From Cliona cf. orientalis (lineage: Eukaryota > Porifera > Demospongiae > Clionaida > Clionaidae): 64,000 nucleotides of DNA. The notes beneath the pieces are model-generated. The model searched no databases and was not told the DNA's origin. It saw nothing but the letters and a program-made list of their open reading frames with translations. The DNA lies in assembly GCA_963930775.1 (NCBI GenBank), contig OZ005700.1, forward strand, positions 2,993,476 to 3,057,475. Direction: 5' to 3'. Of this stretch, positions 1-12,200 are shown in pieces (within the stretch, counting starts at the first letter, position 1; the number at the start of each line of letters is the position of its first letter). The position numbers were made by a program, and so were the translations under genes.

Positions 1-149
1 CATAATTCAGTTTAAGTAGTCACCGAGGCTTTCAGTTAATATAGTGACATAGGCAGGTGCCTTCCCGGTAGCCTATATCATGCATGCACTGACTCTGAAG
101 AAAACTGGAGTACCTCAGGTGCAGGGTGTGTATAATATAGTAGTATGTA

Positions 150-771
150 CAGTACAGATCACAGCTAACTTGACAAACGAGTGCGAGTAGCGAGGAGGTG
201 ACTCGCGTGGCCTGGACGTTCACGCGCGCGTGCCAAAGGCGCCCTCGACGCGCAAACGCGAGTACTCGCACGCTCGCACATATCCGCACGCACGCGCGAG
301 TACGTATAGGGCGTGGTCCAATTATTGCACCAACAAGACAATGGTGGCAAGATCGAGACAACAGGCAGTTCGCGCGCTTATCGTACTTTTTGATGAACGC
401 TGGTGAGTTTACTGAGCGAAGAGAGGTAGTAAAAGATTCGCTAGGCATAGATAAGCTTCCTATTCTCCGTATTTTTTCATGACGAGTCTCGAGTACTCGT
501 GAACGTGATCGTGAGCAGCCGAGGCAGGAGACTTTTAGAAAGCTTTAGCAGCTTGTTGAGAGAAGAGAGGCAGTAAAACTATACCTAGCTCACAAACGAG
601 CTAGATTTTTTGCTGTCGAGTCTCGAATACTTGCGTGTGCCCTCGCGAGCGCGTGCACTCGAAACGCGGGTACTGGGGTACACGCGATTGCCGGAAATTG
701 ACTCGCGAGCACGCGCTTCATACACGCGTGTCACTCGCACTCGTTTGTCAAGTTGCCTGTGAGCTGTACTG
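150..771. mobile_element. CpG-rich TIR element (MITE) flanked by TA
   Basis: The terminal repeats pair: the left end CAGTACAGATCACAGC and CTTGACAAACGAGTGCGAG are mirrored by CTCGCACTCGTTTGTCAAG and GCTGTACTG at the right. TA dinucleotides flank both ends (148-149, 772-773). The interior is unusually rich in CG and in short palindromes such as CGAGTACTCG. There is no transposase reading frame, so it is a non-autonomous element; the small frames inside are not genes. Confidence 0.7.
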
Positions 772-1021
772 TATCTAGTTCAATACTTCTGATATTGAGC
801 AGGCATACACACTGAGATATTATGCTATAGATCTACATGACATTGTGCATTAGTCATGCATTTTTTTTTCTCTATAATATCTTTATGCATTAGCATGGGA
901 TACATGTATAAGTGCAATATACACTATCATATAAACATATGTAACCAAAAACAAAAACAACGCAGTAATGCCTGCGCTGCGTGTAGCGGTGAGGGTTCTG
1001 CACTCCTGTGCATTCATTTTT

Positions 1022-1862
1022 TATACTTGTTTTTGTTCTTTTTTTTTATTGCTTTCAGTATAATTCATCTTACATGGTTTGCTGTCAATATGCCATTGTA
1101 GAAGATGGAAGATCATATCTGCGCAAAATTCTTAGCCACACCCCTCGTTAACTCATTCCTATGCCTATGAGGCTGACAAAGAAGGCAGCGTTAGGTGGCC
1201 AATATTGATGTAGTGATGAGACTCTTCCGTTTAGGGAGAAAACCAAGTTCTAGGTTTTATTGTTGGCAGCAGCTTATCTGTACGTTACCGTGACCGCCCT
1301 CGAGCCTTGCGCACGTTTCATATCCATGATCTATCCAGCGGAGCACTAGCGCTGCATGCCCTGGCGAGTAGCTCGCTTATGCCTAGCACCTTACCGTTCC
1401 TCGAGGCTTGTGCTTTCATATCCTTGATCAATCCAACACCAGTAATGCCTGCGCTAGGGCTAGGGAATCGCCGAGGGCCGGGTTGGCCAGCGTACACACC
1501 CACTATTACGTAACTGTCAAGATAACACAAAACTAGCGTGCCACTGCACTGCGCACTACTAAATGGAATGGATTTATACTTAACCTAAGATGAGAGGTCA
1601 AGGCAATCTTGAGTTAGCCCTGGAAACTAGAAAGAAAGAAAGAATGACAAATCGCTATTTTTTGAACATCTGGTTCTGGCATGTACAATTGATTTAATGA
1701 ATGATCTTGGTCTTGTTAGATAGTTAATTTGCTGGAGATTCTGATCTTCACACTTTGAAATTTCACAAAATTACCTATTTGAGATATTTGGGAATTTGTA
1801 ATGTGTTACATATATGGCATATCCGGGCTATCTCTACTTATAGAGTCTACCGACTCTATGAT
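1022..1862 (+). repeat. Dispersed repeat, copy A (inverted copy at 12314-13255)
   Basis: About 840 bp recurs as a diverged reverse complement at 12314-13255. Shared landmarks are TTGGCAGCAGCT, a run over ATATCTGCGCAAAATTCTTA, and the stretch ending ATAGAGTCTACCGACTCTAT. The boundaries are approximate. I see no coding frame conserved between copies. Confidence 0.7.
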
Positions 1863-1879
1863 TATACTATATACAACGA

Positions 1880-2830
1880 AAAATATTTTTCAGAGTGACA
1901 GTTTTATTATATATTCCGTGTCATTACATGAGGGCATGGATATGTGTCTTGGATGCGCCCAGTTGCTATGAACGCACGGCGCGGGCGGAGGGGGTCCGCT
2001 TTACAGGGCTCAGGATGGGTCAGAACTGTAGGGCCGTGTGCACAAAGTAGAGTGCCTCGGGCCATAGCTACAGCTAGAGATGCATTGTTGAACGATTGGC
2101 ACGAGAGCGCTGCGCGTTTCGAGAGGCCTGTTAAGCAGGCACTGGCGCTAGCCACCAAGCCTCGAGCGAAGCGAGAGGCGAGGTCCGTTCTTTATCATAC
2201 CTGTCAGTAGTCCGGTCAAGCAGAGCGAGAACGTCGCCATTGCACACATACACTTAGTTGCTCTGAGGGGTGTGGCTTCTGTAACTGCTTCCATCTGCGC
2301 ATGCGCACAGTACTAATAGGCAATCTTGCCCAGGCAGGATACTGTTTGTGCACAAACTACATGTACGTCTCTATGTTTTGTGAGCATATACTGTTAATAG
2401 ATGATCATGCATTACTAACCACATTATCCCATGATTGTGACATTAAACATACTTGTATACAACGAAAAATATTTTTTAGAGCTACAATTTTCTTATATAG
2501 TCTGTGTCCTAACCTGGAGGACACAAAAGATGCGCTCTGCTACAAGTTCAGAAGGCCCACGATTGGTCAGAATTGCAGTGCCGTGTGCACAAACAAGGGT
2601 GGCCATAGAGATGCATTCTCGAATGAACGGCGCAAAGCGCCGCGTGTTTTGAGAGGCCTGCTTAGCATGCAGGCCATGTGCCACCGAGCCTCGAGCGAAG
2701 CGAGAGACGAGGTCTATTCTTTACCATAGTGTGGTGGTTGATTTGACGTTCGAGCAAAGCGAGAACATCGCCATTGCAGTGAGCAGCTGCCGTTGACCAG
2801 CATCAAGGGGTGTGATCTACGAAGTAATAG
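1880..2830 (+). repeat. Two diverged tandem copies of a GC-rich repeat, third copy near 20285-21180
   Basis: 1880-2275 and 2455-2830 share the order: AACGAAAAATATTTTT, GGTCAGAA.TG.AG.GCCGTGTGC, GAGAGGCCTG.TTA, a block CCTCGAGCGAAGCGAGAG, GAGCGAGAACGTCGCCATTG and a GGGGTGTG end. A third diverged version lies at 20285-20590. The dots mark variable positions. The small frames here are not conserved between copies and are not called as genes. Confidence 0.6.
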
Positions 2831-2879
2831 GTTCAAAGTTCGTGCTGCTGCATGTGCACTGTACTAATGGTTGACATAC

Positions 2880-3269
2880 GGCTAGGGAGATAATACTGTT
2901 TAGATTTTCTCTGAGTATGTGAGCTTAATACTGTGAGTAGCTAACTCAGTGCATATTAGCCACGTTATCCCATTTTTGTGACATCAGACATACATGTACT
3001 TGTTATAATAATGTAATTTTATTCATGCGCCTAGGCTATACCATGCATGAGTAAGATGCACGCATAAATATCTTGATTTACGGTATCAGGATTGTAGCGG
3101 GAGTGGGTGGTTGCCCAGGACACTATGGAATTAAAATATTTCTGAAGTTTCTAGGTGGCACTGATTCCAAGGGATCTACAGTATGTACATGTGCATATCC
3201 CTTGGGCTATAAGGCCATAATGGGGTGTCTATGGGAAATTATATCAAATAAACACGACTTCAATTGCAG
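2880..3269. other. Non-coding stretch before the first recognised NLR exon
   Basis: The missing NLR start exon should lie here or further upstream. The segment 3005-3070 has an inverted copy at about 10400-10480 (shared GCCTAGGC and AATAAAATTACATTAT). The open frame around 3073-3297 is not in phase with the Death exon and runs across its acceptor, so it is not called. Nothing else is evident. Confidence 0.5.
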
Positions 3270-6200
3270 ACAAGAGACTAGATCAAGTATTGAGTGATGG
3301 AGATCTTGGCAAGATAGCAGATTCAATGTATGAATGGGAGGGGCCTATTGCTGAGCAACTGGAACTATCACCAGCTGATGTTGCAGCTATCAAGGTGAAA
3401 CATCCAGATGAACTCAAATTGCAAACGTGAGTTCATGATTTGATACTTACATGTACCGTAGTACGCAGAAAAGGCCCCAGTATGGATCATCTGCCCTTTG
3501 CCTCAATAACCTGCTAAGGTCTCGATTTAGAAGAGCACCAACCTAGTAAATATTGCCCAAGCAGGGGCATGGAACGTTTAAACCAGAAGTCACTCCCATT
3601 AATTAAATCACATACATGTACATATATGCTAGGTTATTCATGCTACAAATTACACTGCTAGTACCAGATGCTTAGCCCATGATGTCATCCATTATTTGCA
3701 GTGTGTTGTGTGGTTTATGGTGCATAACATTGTTGAGTGTCAAATATGCCCCCCCCCCCTCCTTGTTTGAGTGTTATTAAGGTGCATCGCCTGTCGGTCA
3801 TTTTTTGCAAGGCTGTAGTATTAGCATAGTCATCAATTATTATTGATAATGTGCAGTTGCTACAGGTACATATCTTTTTTTTCATAGGAGAGCAGCATTG
3901 AGAAAATGGAGACAGCGGCATGGTTCTAGTGCCACCTATAACAACCTAATCGAAGTATTTAAACGAGCCGGCCATAATGATTATGTCCTCTGTGTCATGA
4001 CAAATGCACCAACTGATGCTGATAATTCTAGTGGAAACCTTAACCACACTTCTCCCCCTTCAGCACAGTTATCCCCGTCGCCAATTTTTTCATCACCTCA
4101 ATTTGCTACTACTTCTACTGTGGTGCCACTGAAGGAGGACCAACAAGGTACTATTAGTGCATATCGTGCACCATAGTGACTTTGTAATGCATGATACTGA
4201 TGTTAGCTCACCACCCTCTCTTTAAGGTGCACTGCCAATTCATAGAACTGTGGTAATATCTGGTTAATAAGCGCATGCGCTTATACCTCAATTTAATATT
4301 CTGTTTCTCGGGCCAGACCAACCCTACTTTTGGAGAAGACGTTCGTTAGTTTTGAGGTCAGAGGTTAATTACGTTCTGCATGAGCGTGCACAATAGATTT
4401 TTTTCGCCAATCTCCCAACCCTATCCTGAGGTACATTGTAAGGCCAGCCAGAGAAACAGAATATTAAATTGAGTGGCCTGACTGCTACTGTAACAAATCA
4501 ACATTCCTGGACATAATGGAGATGGTCAGTCATTCATTGGTTACTCAGAAGATTGGTTGACATGCAATAGATGCATAGCTCTCTATCGTGTGGCTAATGT
4601 CTAGCTGATGCAATGCCATTTTCAATTTGCCTACGAGGGACCGATAATAGATGCCCGGTGCCAATAAGTGATGTTTATGCATGATGATTCCAGTGGTTGC
4701 CACTTTTGCTTATTATAAGGCACATGTAGTTCCACCGTCGCTAGTCAACTTTCTAGAGACCGTGACGTTTTTATGCAAGTTTGGTGCCCTGTAACCATTC
4801 CTACTGTAGTTCGTTGAGGGATGCCAAGCAGTGTTTAATTTTTAAAATGAAGATAGTTACAACCTAAAGTCTAAATAGCATAATTAGAGTCTGACATCAC
4901 ATTGCCTCATAATACTAGTTACCATAGCAACTTAGACAGTATACATATACTGGTGGCATCGGCTATAACAATAACCAGTTTATAGCATGGAAGAAGCAGC
5001 TTTCGAATGAACGCCTACATTGGATTTAACCCAGGCAGTAGTACTTGGAGATTATCTGAATGCATGTGTGTGGTTTCTGTCCGTGTCTATGAGCTACTTT
5101 GGCTTTGGTGTGTAGGGAGAGTTTCCATGGAATAAACGAGCTATTTGACCTATCACCCCTAATTCTGAAGGCTAAGCACCTGGCTCTGCTTTATGGTTTG
5201 TCTGAGCAGGTTATCCCTTCAATGTAGTAGACAGAATTTTCAAACCGTGTGATGGATAATTTTTGTGGAGTGCTAATTTTCATTATAATATTATTTGAAT
5301 TTAGTGATTGACTTGGCAATGCTGCTTCATAATTGCAAATAAGAAATTAATTGCTACTAGGAAACCAATTGCCTGATATTGTGACTTATTTGGATATAGT
5401 ATCACCTAAGATTGAGTTGACATTGAATTCTTTGTGACTCATTTAACTATGCCTACAGTTAAGAAACAGAATTATGATGGTACTGATGACCCTCGTACTA
5501 AGATGCCTAGGATTGATGGTAATTGTACATGTACATAATGTAGCTGCATGCCTTCTGTTTAATGTAGTCATGCAATCAAAGGATGGACCAATACAATAAC
5601 CTGCCTCTCTGTTTTGTTTAAAATTCTATTTTGGAATCCGTTGAGCTTAATTTGATTGATTAGGAGGCTACCTGGTATAAGGCACACATATACACTGTAC
5701 CATGTACCTGTCATCCAGATGAATATGTACACTGTACTTATGAAACTACATTCATGCATGTGAGTATAAAATAAGGTGCACTATCCAATGACCATTTTTG
5801 TGAGATTTTACTGTATGTCGCCTGGGCTATCATTTGTTTTACAGATGCTCCCCTTTTAACATTCCGACCAAAACTCGCTGATTTCTACTCTAAGAAACCT
5901 GAAGTCCCAGAGAGTGCTTGGCCACCCATCAAGAAGACCCATTATGTTAATTTAGCTTTAATTAAACCTCAAGCGATGAACTTTGGTAAGGACTATGTTC
6001 GCCAGACTGTTCGTGGCTCCATAGACGATATCTTCAAAGATAAAGAAGAAATTAGTTACGAGGATGCCTTCAATAAGCATGACGATAGATCACAAATAGT
6101 GATTATATTGGAGGGTAGGCCTGGCTGTGGCAAGACCACCCTCATGCATAAACTTAGTCAAGACTGGGAAAAGGATCTCATACTGAACTCATGTCTATTC

Positions 6201-9200
6201 TTTTTGGTTCACCTTCGAAGGTTCAGTAATAGATCAGATATTCAATTACCTGACGTTTTACAAGCTGCCGCTCCTGATTTTACTGAAAGTGATATAGAAC
6301 AAATATGTAGACTTATTAAAGAAAGTGGTGGCCGTGGGGCAGTATTTGCCTTTGATGGACTTGATGAGTACTCACCCAAAGCAGATAACTTTGTGTACAG
6401 CCTTATTGAAGGGAGACAACTTACCAATGCTATAGTGATAGTAGCATCACGACCAGCTGCTACCCAACGATTTCGCAGCAATGCATCAAAGCATGTTGAG
6501 GTACTCGGATTTTTAGAGCCACAAATACATGAATACATCAACAACTACTTCTCTAGATGTCCAGACAAAGCTCAAGGTCTATTGGATTATCTGAAGCTGC
6601 ATCTAAATATCATGCATATGTGCTACCTCCCTCTGCATGTAGCAATGGTAACTTACCTCTATGAAATTGAAGGAGCTAATCTTCCTCAGACTGAAACTGA
6701 AATTTACCATCACTTTACCCTATCTACTTTAATACGCTCCTCCCGTAAACGATGTCCAAATTTTATTTCTTGCGAGCCATTTATCATTGATAACTTTGAC
6801 CAGCTCTCACCAGAAGACAAAGTTGTATTCAATATAGTTTTGACGCTTGCTTTTAATTCCACTGTAAAGTCACGGCAAGTGTTCAGTCTGCAGGATCTTA
6901 GGAAATACATTCCAGAGAGATCTCCTAGCTGTGGCGATGACGAAAGTACACTTGGACTTATTGTTGTCGACCGATACTTTGTGAAATACGGACTCAATGA
7001 AATCTATACCTTCATTCATCTTACGCTTCAAGAGTACTTATCATCAGTTTACATTGCCAATCAGAGTGATGAAGAGCAAAAACGAATAATTTCAAGCCAT
7101 GGCTCCAACAGGAGATTAGCAGAAGTATGGAAATTCTATTGTGGCAGCAGAAAATGTTCACCTGAGAACTTTAAATTGCTTTTGAGCAAGACAAAAACCA
7201 CTGTAAAGAAGTATCAGATGCAATCCAGGCTACTCCACCTTCACTGCTGCCATGAATCCCAGCAAGAGTGGACTTGCACTCAGGTTGTTAACACATATGA
7301 TTCCTGCATTAAGCTTAGCAAGCAATCACTAACTCCATCGGACATGACTGCACTGGGATACGTAATGTCACATTCAGTGACTCCCGTTAAGATGCTCGTG
7401 ATATCTTCATGCTACGTGGGACCTGAAGGACTAACTGCACTAGCTATGGAGCTGAAGGAGAAGCCTCCGGTACTGGAAGTATTGAGGTATATACTAACTA
7501 AATCCCTCTGTGGGAATGCCTAAGAGTTATGATGCTTTCATTTGTGTGTACCGTATATACTTGCTTGAATATGTGCTCTGGCCTCTATTTGGAGACCCAG
7601 CTTCAAAACGAGACCAAATATCTGTCAGTACCAAAAGCCAGCAGGATCCCACGATTATGTCCCCCCACTTTTTTTGCATGCTAGCACACGTTTATTTGAG
7701 TTATGACATTTATTGGCTTCAAACCTATATCCCTGGCTTTTAAACGGATCTATTTGAGATGGCTTCTGAATAGGCTATATATACTTGTATTATCTACCTC
7801 TACATAATGAAAATGCAGCGAGAGTCCTTAGCCTTGAGAACCTGACTACCTTATTTATTTGAATAGAAGCCGCACCCCGAATAGTACCCGCACCTGGAGC
7901 TTCACCAAAGAAATAGTAGCCGCACGCATGCGTGAACACAATTAAGTGGGAGTGGCCACGTTCGCATTCCATGAACAATCGTCAGTTCGAGGCAAAAGCA
8001 TGACAGAAGACGTCCCTGGCTTGATTCTGCTGCTGTTTTTTGATCATAATATCTCGACTGTTCGAAAAGTCAAGGCTGAAATTAATAGTAGCCGTGGCTA
8101 CTATTTGATTAAATACGGTATTCCCTTCTGCAGTGCTGCATCACTGGCTGTGTGGTGATGATGCAATTCTACTGCATGTGGTACACACGTGCACCACATG
8201 GGAATGGCTTGAAGGAACATTGCATGCCATACTGTAATGATTTCGAGCTGCTAGATTTTCGTGGTTTAGTGGTGCATGGCTATCTATGAAACTGCAATGA
8301 CTCTCCTGCAAGCTAGAGGGAACATAGTGCTTCATTGAATGTTGGGTTGCAAGCATGAAATCGTGTCAAAGTGCTTTCATTTGTATCACTATTTTAAGTT
8401 TATAATAATAATTTATAATATATATAATTATTATTATGAGTATGCTATCAATGATTATAGCAGTATAATGTTAACCCATTAATATTTTGCATATTTCTAT
8501 CAGTTTTAAAGGGACCAAAGTCAAGTCTGAAATGGTTGACAGATTTGCCAACCTACTAAAACTCTTTGAAGTTTCTTCACTTCAAGAATTGAAGTACGTA
8601 CAGTATATAATGGGAAACTTGGGTGATATTTTTTAATACGGCATTTTGGCAAATTCAGTATAGATAGCTAAATTAAAAACTTACCTTTAATCTAATGCAC
8701 GTGCGCCTACAGCGGTAAGCATTTCAAGTATATTAGCTACCATGCAAATTTAATACCAATGGAGAGCCATATCACCAAATTTAATGCTCACCAAAGTTAC
8801 CCTCTACATGTACATGCATATCATGGTATTTAATTTTGTATGTGTGTGTTGGGAGGGGGCCTGTCACAAGTGCATACATGTCATCAAAATTAATGGTACC
8901 GAGTATTTGGAGGCAGTGCTCATTATTTGGAATAATTGTGAATAGTAATGTGGTCTATTCTGCAATTATTAGTACAAGCCGATTGTTGGGGGTACGTAAG
9001 CTTCTTATCTTGAAGTTATCATTGACCTAGCGCCTTGCATTTGTCATTTGTCACTGAATCTGTTGTGATCAGGCCTGCATAAGAAAGTCACGAGTCAAGC
9101 TGAATTAAATTCACTGCATGTTAGTACAGGTGCCCATGGTTATGTTTGGTATGGGTTGATAAAACAACCACTCTTGTACACAGAAATCTACTTTGTAGCT

Positions 9201-12200
9201 TCCAGAATACTGTGCATTAATATTACCGATGTCCATGTATGCTATTAGTCTGCCAACTATGCAAGAATTTTAATATTTTCCCGGCAAATATTAGTATCGA
9301 TCCCCATCTATATGGCAAGAGTAAACATGCACTAGTCTTATATTGTACAATGTCATACTTACATAAATCAAAGTCAGCGTACGTGATTGTTGTGTATGTC
9401 AATTAATATCCCAAAGTTACGTCTATAATTGTGTGATTTCTTCAGTCTATCCAGTTGTGTTTCCAAGAGTACTCTCGGTGGTATCACTGAAAAGATCCCA
9501 TCACTGCCATCAGTGAAGGCACTGGAGTAAGTTTTGAGAGGGAAGGGAGGACTAAGACGGAGGGGATAGGGGAGCATGGTAATGTGGTGATATTACTTGT
9601 CAGTTTAGAGGTTACTTGGAGCAGGCCTCACTCTGAGTAACAGCACTAATGTTGACTGATCATCGATTTTTGTACATGAAAGCATTATCAAGAATAATAC
9701 TTTAACCAGGATTATATATCACTATTTTCATGAATTTCAAGTTTTTATCGAGTGAAACATTTATACACGCAGGATGCACAACACTACTGAGCTATCAACA
9801 GCAGGTCTTAATGGTCATAGTTTCTTCATAGTAGACTGCAGAAACACATGGTAGGTGGTCGCCTAGTACACCAGTAAAGTATCTCTAACTTGATAGCACT
9901 GTGACGTACAGAGCCCGAGTTACAATCGTGAATGCTTTTAATAGACGGTTGAGAAGTGTCGCTAAATAACCACAGTTTACAGCATCATGCTAAGTGCATG
10001 CTGGTCTTAATCTACCTCGTACCTGGTGAATATGCGCAGTAATGTCCATTATTTGATCACAGTGCAGTATAGAATGGATCGTGCTATAGAAGACAAGAAA
10101 AGGCTAACAGTAGCAGAATTCTATGCTCATCCTCATTGTTGGGCTTAATATCAGCCGTAATTATAATATTATGGTTCACTGATGGTTCAAATACAATCAT
10201 AATCACTTGCATCCTTGCCCAATTTTATTATAGATGTAATTATTAATTTTTTAAGGCATATCATTAGCTAGAAATACTAGCATGGGTTAAATTTAGTGGT
10301 TGGGTTACAAATTGCCTTTGCAAGAAGACTGAATTAATTTTTGTGGCTCAGTATGGGATCATCATACTAATATTATGCACATAACGATGTACTGTAAATC
10401 ATGAAATTTATGCGTGCATCTTATTCATGCTAATTCATGCGCGGTATAGCCTAGGCGCATGAATAAAATTACATTATTTTACCTAACGCAATTATTACCC
10501 ACACGCATGCGCCAGTGGTTTACCACAAGGTCACACACCAATGCATGCTAGTGCTAGTGTGAGGCTACCTGCACTACTGATTATAAGTTTGCTAAAGTAT
10601 TTTTAAAAAGGAAGCTCTGCCTATTAGCTATGTGAATCAGGCAGAGAGAAACAGAGGAGGCTAATAAACTGAGTGTCAGTAATACTGAAAAGATCAGTGA
10701 AATTGGTTACCCATTTATGATTCTGATTGAGAGACTCTAGCTAAAGAATAGCTGCTCTGGGGCTATTGATTGAGAGACTAGCTAAAAAATAGTTGCTCTG
10801 GGAAGTATCTCAAGGTTGAAATGCGCATGATTTTGATCACATTAATTTTTAATTTGATCAAAATGACACTGAACCGCATGACTTTAATGCAACACAAATT
10901 TCTTGATTTACGGTATTTGGTGATTGAGAAGGCAGACCACCAATTTTATTCCTACCAAAGTGCCAGCTGTATTATTACCTTTCCATGGCATTTGCACTTA
11001 TAATTTCTCTTTTACCATGTATGATGGCATTTGCAGCATTTCATGCAATCAGTTGGGAAACTCTAGTTCTACTGCTAAGGCGTTTTTGGACAAGTTTCTT
11101 AATCTTCAAACACTCAAGTAAGCAAATGCACTTGCCTTTAAATACCTTTTTCATCACTAAATCGTATAGAGTTCATCTGCCCATAGATTTCAAGTGGTAT
11201 ATATCAATGAAAAAGAGCGATCAACTCAATGTGAAGATGTATGTTCCTGTTAATGGGTTTACATGCCTGGTGCTAAAAGTGGTAGCTGCATTGCAGTACC
11301 GAATCTTGTGCATCTGATTTCTGGTTATGATTAACTTTCCTTTTATTGTTGCCTAGGATTGTTCCGGAACGTGGTGGTTCTAATCATAAGGAAAGGGAGA
11401 GAGACCTTGCAACATGCACAGAGTGAGTTTAGTATCTCTTCAGATTGCCTTGCATAATGAAGAATACATAAATATTCGCAGGCTTGACCTCAGTTGGGGG
11501 AAACTCACTGACAAGGAAGCTGAGGTCATTGGTGAGCAACTAAAGAAATGTCCAAATATTAACCTATCCAAACTCAAGTAAGCACTAATTTATAGCAGCG
11601 CTTTGTCCTTCAAGTTTACTCTATAGTGGTTATGGGTCCATATAAAGAATAGTGCATGAAGAGACTAAAGATTTAATATGGCTAAAACTCAAGGTGAAGC
11701 CTGAGGGTTTTATAAGTGCCTGAATTATTTTAAATACCATTGATAAAGTGTCTAGTAACTCTAGCATGCAGCTGGTAAAACTATGTTTCTAACTTGTAAG
11801 CTTTCTACATTGTAGGCTTTCTAAATGACTTAGATACTTGGATCCAATTACAGGATTTGTTACAACTAGAAAATAATAGTTACACACTGTTTAGGAGATT
11901 TAAACAGTGTCTAACACAATATAATAGAGTTTCATTGCTACGTTGTTAGTATGGCAACGTTATTGAACTAATCATAGCACCGCAATGATTTTAATTATTA
12001 ACCAAAACGTTTTAGTCATGTTGCTATGCAGTGTCTAACATTTTTGGATCCTAACAACAATGCCCAAAAGCTTGATATCGTAGACTTGGATTTTTAACCA
12101 CATGCTATATCAGCAAGAAACTGTATACGCTTAAATCCTGGATGCGCTTCAAAATCGAAATCGAATTGGCCACACTCCACATATATGGGTAGGTAAGGGT

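Noticed and set aside
198..482. Overlapping frames on both strands near the window start
   Set aside because: They lie inside the CpG-rich TIR element; no domain or splice support.
3073..3297. Candidate first exon of the NLR
   Set aside because: It runs through the Death exon acceptor in a different frame and has no donor giving the needed phase 1.
5976..7523. Taking the NACHT exon as a stand-alone intronless gene from the first Met
   Set aside because: The frame is open upstream to an acceptor at 5844 and joins the Death and linker exons in phase; the 3' end has a donor leading to LRR exons.
7510..7743. 77-residue frame after the NACHT exon
   Set aside because: It begins beyond the donor at 7487 and shows no LRR pattern; intronic.
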